From: Endozoicomonas sp. NE40
Lineage (GTDB): Bacteria > Pseudomonadota > Gammaproteobacteria > Pseudomonadales > Endozoicomonadaceae
Assembly: GCF_040549045.1 (NCBI RefSeq)
Contig: NZ_JBEWTB010000002.1
Coordinates: 1,643,501 to 1,707,500, forward strand
Reading direction: 5' to 3'
DNA length: 64,000 bases
Notes under the pieces: model-generated
The model's input: the letters and a program-made list of their open reading frames with translations, nothing else
Database searches by the model: none
Told to the model about the DNA's origin: nothing
Translations under genes and position numbers: made by a program
Shown: one piece after another, positions 57,426-64,000 of the stretch
Layout: every line of letters begins with the position of its first letter
Position numbering within the stretch: the first letter of the stretch is position 1

Positions 57426-57778
57426 TCTGAATCGGCGGTCGGGGAGTTTCCCTCGGGCAGTTCATCCAGTCCGTTCAAGGTGATGGCTTTTTCCAGCAGT
57501 TTGGCGATGGCCTCTTGCGGTAACTCGTCAACCGCTTGTTCAATCTCATCCACTTCAGCGGCAACAGACGACTTGAGGCACAGGGCGATCAGACGGATAT
57601 TCCACTGTCGGTGTTCTCTCATCTGGTCGATTCTGGAAAGCTCATCATCGGACTTTTCACGGAACATCAGGTGTTCGTTAAAGTCCCTGTCGGACAGTTC
57701 TGCCATGGTGCAGGTAGCCCCCCGGAACTCCACATCTTCGGTTTTCAGCACCGGCTTATCAAAGATCGCAACAGGCAT
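57422..57778 (-). CDS. tail assembly chaperone gpG-like
   Basis: A 118-residue acidic helical protein (MPVAIFDKPVLKTEDVEFRG, CTMAELSDRDFNEHLMF) encoded directly after the major tail protein. The ATG at 57778 has GGAG 5 bases upstream. The position, size and slippery site near its end fit lambda gpG, which coats the tape measure during tail assembly. Confidence 0.83.
   Translation of the reverse strand: MPVAIFDKPVLKTEDVEFRGATCTMAELSDRDFNEHLMFREKSDDELSRIDQMREHRQWNIRLIALCLKSSVAAEVDEIEQAVDELPQEAIAKLLEKAITLNGLDELPEGNSPTADSE
57446..57452 (-). promoter_or_regulatory. -1 frameshift site GGGAAAC
   Basis: In the gpG-like frame the codons read GA-G GGA AAC, so G GGA AAC can slip to GGG AAA. After a -1 shift no stop occurs before the T-like ATG, producing a continuous gpGT-like protein. 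Lambda uses GGGAAAG at the same place. Confidence 0.85.
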
Positions 57779-57779
57779 A

Positions 57780-58202
57780 TTAACTCCATGTACCTTCAAC
57801 GGGTGCGCCGTTAAGCTTAATGGTGTAGGTGCGGTCGATATGAACACCGTCCGCTGCTGGCATTGCGGTACTGATACCCGTCACCAGCCCGGTGATTTCA
57901 AACTGGGTTTTATCCGCGTCGGGATAACGGATTTCGTAACCTTTGTCTTCGTCCTGGTCAAAGTCCGCTTTTAATAAGTTCTGACCGGCATCACCTTTTT
58001 TAAAACGCAGGATGACACTAATTTCACCGGCATCACGCAGACCTCCCTTGACGTGTGAATAGCCGTCGGTGGTGTTGTCCAGATCGTTGTCGTCTACCGT
58101 GTTACGGGTGAGCGCCAATTCTGAAATCGACACCACACCGCCCACTTTAACGGCTGTGTCGCCGTTCTTGGCGTAAAACTCACCGTTTACCTTAGTAGCC
58201 AT
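57780..58202 (-). CDS. major tail (tube) protein
   Basis: A 140-residue protein starting MATKVNGEFYAKNGDTAVKVGG with the strand pattern of lambda gpV-type tube proteins (GISTAMPAADGVHIDRTYTI). It is short, lacking the extra C-terminal Ig-like domain of lambda gpV. It lies one base before the gpG-like start. Confidence 0.85.
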   Translation of the reverse strand: MATKVNGEFYAKNGDTAVKVGGVVSISELALTRNTVDDNDLDNTTDGYSHVKGGLRDAGEISVILRFKKGDAGQNLLKADFDQDEDKGYEIRYPDADKTQFEITGLVTGISTAMPAADGVHIDRTYTIKLNGAPVEGTWS

Positions 58203-58235
58203 GGTTTTTCCTCTCTGGGTTTATTGTTTAGATTT

Positions 58236-58610
58236 TCAGGGGCGTGGGTACTTCACCAACCAGGTCTGAACCAGTGTGCTGGGGTGACCACTTTCGAAGT
58301 CGCCCAGTTGACCGCTCTCATACAGAAAGACAGTGACTTCACCGCCAAGACTGCTACCTCGCAATAATTCAGCGGCCTGTTCTTCCATCTCATCCACACG
58401 ACTGTCGCTGTTGGCAAAGTATTCAATGATCAGGCTGGACGTAACCACGGAACCGCCATCAAAATCCTGCTGGTCTTCGCTCCACTCGTCCATGTGAATC
58501 ACAGCGAACTCTGCGGGCGGGTTTTCAATCTGGCGTTCTGTGTAAACAACAATGTTCAGCGGTGCCAGTGCTGCCTTAACCGCCAGTCTTATGGATTCAC
58601 GTTTGCTCAT
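58236..58610 (-). CDS. tail terminator-like protein (gpU-like)
   Basis: A 124-residue protein MSKRESIRLAVKAALAPLNIV with LGGEVTVFLYESGQLG and LVKYPRP at the end; this pattern and the position between gpZ-like and the tube gene match the tail terminator that caps the tube. The role is inferred. Confidence 0.72.
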   Translation of the reverse strand: MSKRESIRLAVKAALAPLNIVVYTERQIENPPAEFAVIHMDEWSEDQQDFDGGSVVTSSLIIEYFANSDSRVDEMEEQAAELLRGSSLGGEVTVFLYESGQLGDFESGHPSTLVQTWLVKYPRP

Positions 58611-58628
58611 AGCTGCTTATAAAGTGGG

Positions 58629-59162
58629 TTATAAAGTGCCTGACAGTTTTTTGGTGCGGTATTCCATTTCATGCTTCAGCAATCGTGGGTATTCGCTTTT
58701 CATTATCTGCAGCGCAACTTTTGGCGTTATGCGGTCTACATGGTGACTGATGGGTACCTTAACGACTTCAATGGGGTAACGGGCTTGAGTCTTACGCTGG
58801 AATATCTGCTCTCTGCCGCTTTTCCCACTGGCCCTGAAGGCGCTTGGGTATTTTCTGCCTACAGCGGAAAAGCCTTTTTTTAACTGACGGGGTTTTAAAC
58901 TGTTCAGAGTAATGTCCCGACGGTAAGCCGTTACCCGTGCGAACTGGGTACGTGCCTTACTGCGCTTGATGTAGACCCGCTTGCGAATATGTTTAGCGGG
59001 CAGACGGGTGGCCTGTGCCACTTCACGAACAACCTTTGTTTTTATTTTTGCGGCGGTTTTATTCAGAGCCGCTGAACTGGCTCTTTTGGTTTCCTGATTG
59101 ACCATACGATCAATCTTGCGATTGAGCTGGTTCATTTGCTGGTCGATGGATTGAGCCATCAC
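58629..59162 (-). CDS. minor tail protein Z-like
   Basis: A 177-residue basic protein starting MMAQSIDQQMNQLNRKIDRM, with a Lys/Arg-rich middle (LPAKHIRKRVYIKRSKARTQ) and a C-terminal LKHEMEYRTKKLSGTL. It fits the gpZ family that links head and tail. It overlaps the preceding gene by 4 bases. Confidence 0.78.
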   Translation of the reverse strand: MMAQSIDQQMNQLNRKIDRMVNQETKRASSAALNKTAAKIKTKVVREVAQATRLPAKHIRKRVYIKRSKARTQFARVTAYRRDITLNSLKPRQLKKGFSAVGRKYPSAFRASGKSGREQIFQRKTQARYPIEVVKVPISHHVDRITPKVALQIMKSEYPRLLKHEMEYRTKKLSGTL

Positions 59163-59467
59163 ACACGCCTCAAAGAGTACTTGACCATCAGCCCGTCGTT
59201 TTCCTCTTCCTTTTCAATCAGCCAGGCTTCACCGGATTCGTTTTCAATCCGGTCACCCTGATTCAGCTTTAGCACCTCAGCAGGAAAGCTGACCATACTG
59301 ACCTTCCCGGTTACCTCGCCGTACTCACCAAAGCGGGCAAGGTCACGATCCAGAACGCCATTCGCTTCAATCGCTTTACTGCCTGCAGGCGTCACCGTAA
59401 AAGGTTCGCCTAACCTGATAGTCACCCGGGCGTCGACCCGGGCAACCAGACGATCAAAACGGGACAT
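59159..59467 (-). CDS. head-tail joining protein (gpFII/attachment-like)
   Basis: A 102-residue strand-rich protein (RFDRLVARVDARVTIRLGEP, KLNQGDRIENESGEAWLIEK) between the decoration protein and the gpZ-like gene, the position of lambda gpFII. Its start and the preceding stop overlap by one base. Confidence 0.72.
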   Translation of the reverse strand: MSRFDRLVARVDARVTIRLGEPFTVTPAGSKAIEANGVLDRDLARFGEYGEVTGKVSMVSFPAEVLKLNQGDRIENESGEAWLIEKEEENDGLMVKYSLRRV

Positions 59468-59787
59468 CAGCGGTTCAGCTTTACAGCTACCGATGCGTCA
59501 GCATCTTCAGCCGCAATCCAGCAGATACCAGCCGCAGTGTTACCACTGGCAGTCTTGGTAATATTGCCACCCGACGTCAGGTAAACCTTTTCACCCTGAC
59601 CGATAGCGCCCGCACCTTTAGGCAGATCAAAGACACCATCCGCACGCCCCACACACAGCTCTCCAGTCATTGCGTTAGCCAGTGCCACAACCACAATGGC
59701 GCCGATCACCACCGGATCACCGGATTTAATATCAGCGGCTGCTGTAAACTCCATAGTGCCGCCGTCCTGTACATAGTTATTAGCCAT
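59467..59787 (-). CDS. DUF2190-like capsid decoration protein
   Basis: A 106-residue protein MANNYVQDGGTMEFTAAADI with SGDPVVIGAIVVVAL and the GQGEKVYLTSGGNITKT segment of the DUF2190/RecA-like capsid accessory family. It lies next to the major capsid gene, the place of gpD-like decoration proteins. Confidence 0.8.
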   Translation of the reverse strand: MANNYVQDGGTMEFTAAADIKSGDPVVIGAIVVVALANAMTGELCVGRADGVFDLPKGAGAIGQGEKVYLTSGGNITKTASGNTAAGICWIAAEDADASVAVKLNR

Positions 59788-59853
59788 GAGTTTTCCTCTT
59801 AATCGCTCAGAACGTTAGAAAGATGCCCGACCCATTTGAGCCGGGCGTTAGCC

Positions 59854-61872
59854 TTACTTGCCGATCTTCACGAAAGAACGGAAGTCCATGGGAGCCACGC
59901 CGGCATCGATCGCCACCTTGAACTCGGTACCGTCAACGCTCCAGCCTGCCTGTTGCTCCAGACGTGGCGCAGGGTTGCCGTCAAGGTAAGCCACTTCAAT
60001 GGTGTCGTACATATCACCGGCTACCAGATAACTGTCTTCTGCAGACGCTGAATCCAGACGCGCTTCAGACACCGGGTCAACCATGTTGTAGACAGGGTTG
60101 GCGGCTTTGCTGTTGGTTTTGCTGGGGTCTGCTTCAGAGCGTAACAGAGTGCCAGCAGTGCCTTCCAGGGCCACCGGAGTCAGCAGGTAACCGGGAGCGA
60201 TGTTCAGGTGAGCGTCGCCGTCTTTATGGGTACGCATGGCAGTGCGTGCTTTATCCAGATTGGAAGTGTTCAACCCTCCGGTTAGGACGTTGCTGTGGTC
60301 GGCATGGAACAGTGCCTTGCCGTCGCTCAGCTCAGGGTTGCCGGTGATAATGGCGTATACCAGATCACCCACTGTACGATGAGCCGCACGACCCATTGCC
60401 TGTGGCAGACGGGTAAACACTGACAGGTCATCATTGATAATGGCCTGACGGGTGATGGCAAACAGCTTGCCGTAAGTGGCCAGCATGATCTGTTCACCAC
60501 GGTCACTGATTTTACCGTGCTTGAACTCGGCTCCTTCCGCTACCTTCTTCAGGCTTGGGAAGGTGTTCAGGCTGACACGGTTACTGGCTTTAAAGTCAGT
60601 GAGATTACCCTGACGGGTCCACTGGCCGAAGGTTTCCGGCATCTCTTCCCAGCCCCGCAGCATGGCTTTGTGTGCCACGTCAGCCAGTACACTGCCAAAG
60701 TCGCTTGAACTGTGAGTGAACGCAGCGCCCACCATGCTCATGCGATCACCGTAGCCTGCCATACTGACACCACGTTCAGTCAGTGCAGCCCGTGCCATTT
60801 CCAGCAGGCTGAATGACTTGAAGCTGTTGTCTTTCTCGGCTTTTACATCGTTAAAAACCCGGGCTTCCAGAGCATTCAGCAGGCCATCGTAAACGATACG
60901 ACCGTTGCTGACGTGCGCTGTCACACTGGCAGACGGGGCGCTTGGGGTTGTGCCTTCACCCAGCCTGGCCAGCAACTTATCCTGAGCCTGCTCTTTGGTG
61001 ATGGATGTGTCAGACAGGCATTCAATCAGCAGGTCATTTTGCTGATCAGCAAACGGGGCGAACACAGCTTTAATGCTGTCGTTGCGCTCCTGAACACTGG
61101 GGGCTGTCTCTTGGGTTGGTTGGTTGGCTGCAGGTGCAGGGTTGCCGCCCGCTGCCTCGGTTTCATGCGGTTTAGGCATGGTGCTTTCTCCTTTCGGGTT
61201 AGACTGAGGGGCGGCCCCCTCATTGTGGGGTTGAGGGTTTACTGACTGAAAAAAGGCTTGCGCCCTTTCAGGCACAGACTGGAACTTACTCATGGATTCG
61301 TTACGCAGGCTGGCAGCCATGGCAGGTGCTTCAAATACTTCATCCGCAAAACCGGCCTCCACGGCTTCCTGTCCGAAGTACCAGGTTTCGGCATCCATCA
61401 GTGCGGTAAGTTCTTCTTCACTCAGTCCGGTACGCTTTTGGTAGGTTGTCATCAGAGAGGCTTTTACCTGATCCAACAGGTTCGCCATATGACGAAGGTC
61501 TTCTGATTCTCCAATAGCCCCGGCAGTCGGGTTGTGAATCATGAATGCTGCTGATTCTCCGATCACTATTTTGTCACCTGCCATAGCAATAACACTGCCC
61601 ATAGAAGCAGCCATACCATCGACATACACATGAACCTGAGCGCTGTCTTGTTTCAGGAGGTTGTAGATCGCCACACCCTCAAAAACATCACCGCCTGGTG
61701 TATTGAGCCTGAGCTTGATGGTATTAACGGTGCCTTTTTCTGCACGCAGGTATTTGAGCTGGTCTGATATATTGTGAGCTGTGATACCCCACCAACCACC
61801 AATCTCTTCGTAAATGATGAGTTCAGCGACCGAGTCAGCCACCATGCGAATAGTCAATTTATTTTTGGGCAT
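59854..61872 (-). CDS. ClpP-like prohead protease fused to major capsid protein
   Basis: A 672-residue fusion. Residues 1-190 form a ClpP/S49-like serine protease: LRLNTPGGDVFEG, nucleophile Ser90 in DGMAASMGSVIAM and His113 in FMIHNP. Residues about 230-310 are Pro/Gln/Ala-rich and helical, scaffold-like; residues about 320-672 are the capsid shell (LTERGVSMAGYGDRMSMVG, IITGNPELSDGKALFHADHS). Cleavage between the parts would release mature capsid. An internal start with a strong ribosome-binding site lies at 61179. Confidence 0.87.
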   Translation of the reverse strand: MPKNKLTIRMVADSVAELIIYEEIGGWWGITAHNISDQLKYLRAEKGTVNTIKLRLNTPGGDVFEGVAIYNLLKQDSAQVHVYVDGMAASMGSVIAMAGDKIVIGESAAFMIHNPTAGAIGESEDLRHMANLLDQVKASLMTTYQKRTGLSEEELTALMDAETWYFGQEAVEAGFADEVFEAPAMAASLRNESMSKFQSVPERAQAFFQSVNPQPHNEGAAPQSNPKGESTMPKPHETEAAGGNPAPAANQPTQETAPSVQERNDSIKAVFAPFADQQNDLLIECLSDTSITKEQAQDKLLARLGEGTTPSAPSASVTAHVSNGRIVYDGLLNALEARVFNDVKAEKDNSFKSFSLLEMARAALTERGVSMAGYGDRMSMVGAAFTHSSSDFGSVLADVAHKAMLRGWEEMPETFGQWTRQGNLTDFKASNRVSLNTFPSLKKVAEGAEFKHGKISDRGEQIMLATYGKLFAITRQAIINDDLSVFTRLPQAMGRAAHRTVGDLVYAIITGNPELSDGKALFHADHSNVLTGGLNTSNLDKARTAMRTHKDGDAHLNIAPGYLLTPVALEGTAGTLLRSEADPSKTNSKAANPVYNMVDPVSEARLDSASAEDSYLVAGDMYDTIEVAYLDGNPAPRLEQQAGWSVDGTEFKVAIDAGVAPMDFRSFVKIGK
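61177..61194 (-). promoter_or_regulatory. internal ribosome-binding site and start in the protease-capsid gene
   Basis: AAAGGAG (61188-61194) lies 8 bases before an in-frame ATG (61177-61179) at codon 232, which would give a 441-residue scaffold-capsid product (MPKPHETEAAGG...) without the protease. A strong site in mid-gene is unlikely by chance, and lambda uses an internal start for Nu3 at the same kind of place. Confidence 0.8.
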
Positions 61873-63343
61873 CGTCTGTCGCCTTTTCTGGTTTGTCGTA
61901 GTAAGGGTCGGTATCCGTCACAAGTCCGTCTTCCCGGTTACGTTCTACTTCTTTCAGTCGCTTAGCCCTGACTACGGCAGGGTTTCGCCCTCTGGCACGA
62001 ACGGCTTCAGCGTCGGTGGCGTGACCGTTGCGGACGTTCTGCTTCCATGAGTTGGACTCTTTCACCGGATCAATCCACGGCATCACAGGGCCAAGGTATT
62101 CAGCATCAAACAGTGTTCGGGCATCGAGCTCTTTCGGGGGCTTCACCAGACCCGCAGCAATGGACACACGAACCAATGCTTCCCAGCTTGGTATTGTCCA
62201 GTTGTTAATGAACTGATCCTGAAACACAGCGTTGGTGCTGGTGACGTCCACCAGTTCCTGCCGTTGGCTGGAATAACTGCCCATGTAAGTACGGGAGACA
62301 GTGCTGTAACTGCTGGCTGTACCGGCACAGGCGGCTTTCAACATGGCATCACGATAAGGCGTTAATAGTGCGCTGGGTCGATTGCTCTCAACGGTTCCGA
62401 CCTCTTCACCCGCCTGCAGGTTGTCGAACACCATCAACGGACCCAGATCAAATGAACGTTCATCGTCGCCCTGATTCTGGTTATACATGGCCGGCTCACC
62501 CTTCTTGATATAAGCAGTGAGCGCAGCAGCCACCTTGGCAGCGACCTGTTCGGCGTGCTCGTAGTCTCGTAAATCACCCAGCCTCTGGATAACGGGAGCG
62601 AGCAGGGAAATCCCCCGGGCCTGACGGGAGCGACGGGTCAGTTTCAGGTGCAGGATTCGATCAGCGGGTACACGCTTGGTGTTCAGGTTCCAGTTGCCCA
62701 GAACGTTGCCGGGATGGTCTTTATAGATATGAAAGGCTGTCGGTTGCCCCCAGGCATTACGCTCAACACCGCCGACAATATTGTTCTTACTGTCGATGGT
62801 GGTTTCTGCGGGCAGGTAATCGGCTTCCAATAATTCGATAGCCAGAGGGACAGAGGTTCTGAACTGAAAGACATTAACCCGACCCTGTACCATCTGGCCC
62901 AACATATCGCCATCCCGTAACCAGCTCAGGCAGACAACCCGTTCAGCGTCTGTACGTGCCATTCCACAGGTAGTGGCAGAACGGGACCAGTCTTCATGGA
63001 GCCGTGACAACTCAGCGGCAAAGTCGGTCAGGATCTCACCTTTATTGTTCTTCGGTGCTGGTTCGATCAGTATGCCTTTGGCGCCAATAATCCCCTTTAC
63101 CTTTTCGTCCAGTATGCCCGCCGCCAGGTCGTAATTCTCATCCAGCCACCGGGCTTGCTCTCTCAGGCTTTTTCCATGCAGGGCAACGGCATCACCGGAA
63201 CCACTGGAGCGTTTGGTTTTACGGGTGCGGGAGGGTTGCGCCGCTTCGTGCTGTGCCAGTATGTTCAATTGAGCCCTGGCACGCAGACGGTTCAGTGCCT
63301 TCTCTGGCGCAAACGGCGCAATGATACGGTCGAGAATATTCAC
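61859..63343 (-). CDS. phage portal protein (lambda family)
   Basis: A 494-residue portal that forms the dodecameric DNA gate. The N-terminus is MNILDRIIAPFAPEKALNRL, the core has GGVERNAWGQPTAFHIYKDH, RVPADRILHL and YMGSYSSQRQELVDV, and the basic, charged tail ends PEKATDDAQK. The length is near lambda gpB. It overlaps the protease-capsid gene by 14 bases and the gpW-like gene by 4. Confidence 0.94.
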   Translation of the reverse strand: MNILDRIIAPFAPEKALNRLRARAQLNILAQHEAAQPSRTRKTKRSSGSGDAVALHGKSLREQARWLDENYDLAAGILDEKVKGIIGAKGILIEPAPKNNKGEILTDFAAELSRLHEDWSRSATTCGMARTDAERVVCLSWLRDGDMLGQMVQGRVNVFQFRTSVPLAIELLEADYLPAETTIDSKNNIVGGVERNAWGQPTAFHIYKDHPGNVLGNWNLNTKRVPADRILHLKLTRRSRQARGISLLAPVIQRLGDLRDYEHAEQVAAKVAAALTAYIKKGEPAMYNQNQGDDERSFDLGPLMVFDNLQAGEEVGTVESNRPSALLTPYRDAMLKAACAGTASSYSTVSRTYMGSYSSQRQELVDVTSTNAVFQDQFINNWTIPSWEALVRVSIAAGLVKPPKELDARTLFDAEYLGPVMPWIDPVKESNSWKQNVRNGHATDAEAVRARGRNPAVVRAKRLKEVERNREDGLVTDTDPYYDKPEKATDDAQK

Positions 63344-63540
63344 CAGTTGATTTTCCCGTAACTGTGACGCTTAACACCTTTCTTTGCCTGCAGGCGGCGT
63401 TCCCACTCGTGGCGCCCCTGCCGGATTTCAGACAGGTTTTCCATGGTCATACGACGCCCGTTAAACGACACGTCCTTACCTTCCAGCAAGTCCATTTCGG
63501 CCTGCAGGTAGCGGTCGATCATTTCCTGTTCTTTAGACAT
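63340..63540 (-). CDS. gpW-like head-tail joining protein
   Basis: A 66-residue protein (MSKEQEMIDRYLQAEMDLLE, GKDVSFNGRRMTM, ENLSEIRQGRHEWERRL) with the helix-hairpin-helix pattern of lambda gpW. It lies between terminase and portal, the same place as in lambda. Confidence 0.85.
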   Translation of the reverse strand: MSKEQEMIDRYLQAEMDLLEGKDVSFNGRRMTMENLSEIRQGRHEWERRLQAKKGVKRHSYGKINW

Positions 63541-63554
63541 GAGGTTCCTACCAG

Positions 63555-64000
63555 TCAGAGCCAGCTGGATTTGTGAACGGATTTGCGTTTTTTAGCGGAT
63601 GAGGCTTTCTTGCCTTCCGGTCTGGCCTTCTCCAGGTCCAGGCCAAAGTGCTGTTGAGCGATTCGAACGGCGGCAAGGTTGTACACTTCAAGGTCAGTAG
63701 GTTCGTTGCGAACACCGGACCGGCAGACCCAGCGATAAATCCGGCGACCTTTGGAGAAGTCCATGGTTTTACGCTCAGCGGTCAGCCCTTTGAAATAGGC
63801 TTCGTCTGCCCATTCTGCGATAGGCAAGTGCATGTAACCACGGATCGGGTTATCTAAATCTTTCGCCTGAACCGCCAGACGGGAGTAAATAATATCTTTG
63901 GCGTTGTCGGTACCCACTTCGGTCAGGTAGACACCCTTGCGGTTTCGCTTACGGGGGAATGTAGCCACTGGCTTGCCGTAGATGGATGCGCCCTTGATGG
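63555..64000 (-). CDS. phage terminase large subunit, C-terminal part (5' partial)
   Basis: The frame is open to the right edge, so the start lies outside; the GTG at 63968 is internal. The visible segment (KGASIYGKPVATFPRKRN, VYLTEVGTDNAKDIIYSRL, GYMHLP, NEPTDLEVYNLAAVRIAQ) matches the C-terminal nuclease region of the GpA family of terminases, which cut concatemeric DNA. The ATPase part is not visible. The small subunit is not in the window. Confidence 0.9.
   Translation of the reverse strand, partial: IKGASIYGKPVATFPRKRNRKGVYLTEVGTDNAKDIIYSRLAVQAKDLDNPIRGYMHLPIAEWADEAYFKGLTAERKTMDFSKGRRIYRWVCRSGVRNEPTDLEVYNLAAVRIAQQHFGLDLEKARPEGKKASSAKKRKSVHKSSWL

Larger units (their letters stand above)
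43935..64000 (-). mobile_element. lambda-like siphovirus prophage, partial, next to ssrA
   Basis: From 46638 to the right edge every gene is a phage structural gene read right to left: terminase, gpW-like, portal, protease-capsid, head-tail joining, tail tube, tail chaperones, tape measure, tip, J-like and fibre. An XRE regulator and a methyltransferase lie on the other strand near ssrA. The 3' end of ssrA is a frequent phage attachment site, so the left boundary is placed just after it by inference. No integrase, lysis gene or second att site is in the window. Confidence 0.85.

Overview
The window looks like a chromosomal segment of a gammaproteobacterium. The housekeeping order matches the Pseudomonas-type arrangement truB-rbfA-infB-nusA-rimP / initiator tRNA / tRNA-Leu / secG-tpiA-glmM-folP-ftsH-rlmE-yhbY and greA-carB-carA-dapB-dnaJ-dnaK-grpE-recN-fur-bamE-rnfH-ratA-smpB-ssrA. 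Several large eukaryote-interaction-like proteins sit as single genes inside this conserved block. That combination points to a marine host-associated genus such as Endozoicomonas; the genus is inference from gene content, not from a database match.

Layout. 1-2400: the C-terminal part of a protein that resembles the anthrax edema factor / Bordetella CyaA / ExoY nucleotidyl cyclase family, open at the left edge, then a putative RNA methyltransferase. 2446-16145: translation, transcription and envelope genes, almost all on the minus strand, with two tRNAs, a palindromic MITE-like element and several intrinsic terminators. 16443-21686: yhbY, a secreted GH63-type glycosidase, a short CstA-family transporter and a methyltransferase. 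21854-28016: greA, carBA and dapB. 28181-30049: an effector-like protein with a Fic-like HxYxDGNGR motif followed by ankyrin-like sequence. 30078-34167: dnaJ, dnaK and grpE, with two near-consensus sigma-32 promoters. 34345-35913: an unrecognised 522-residue protein. 36113-42565: recN (LexA box), a glycine-zipper lipoprotein, fur, bamE, rnfH, ratA, an NSS transporter and smpB. 42634-43404: an unrecognised basic protein. 43568-43934: tmRNA (tag ANEDNYSGALLAA).

From just after ssrA to the right edge lies a lambda-like siphovirus prophage, read right to left: terminase large subunit (partial), gpW-like, portal, ClpP-like protease fused to major capsid protein, DUF2190-like decoration protein, head-tail joining, gpZ-like, terminator-like, major tail protein, gpG/gpT chaperones with a GGGAAAC slippery site, tape measure, tail-tip proteins, a J-like host-specificity protein, tail fibre and a fibre assembly-like protein. 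A methyltransferase, an XRE regulator with a nearby palindrome and a small ORF lie between the tail fibre genes and ssrA. No integrase or lysis gene is visible; these may lie beyond the window.

How it works together: the left and central blocks make translation factors (IF2, NusA, RimP, RbfA, TruB, initiator tRNA), the heat-shock chaperone team, carbamoyl phosphate and lysine/peptidoglycan precursors, and the trans-translation pair SmpB/tmRNA. The most novel content is the set of effector-like single genes inserted into this block (cyclase-like, Fic/ankyrin, two orphans), together with recoding and internal-start signals in the prophage structural module.
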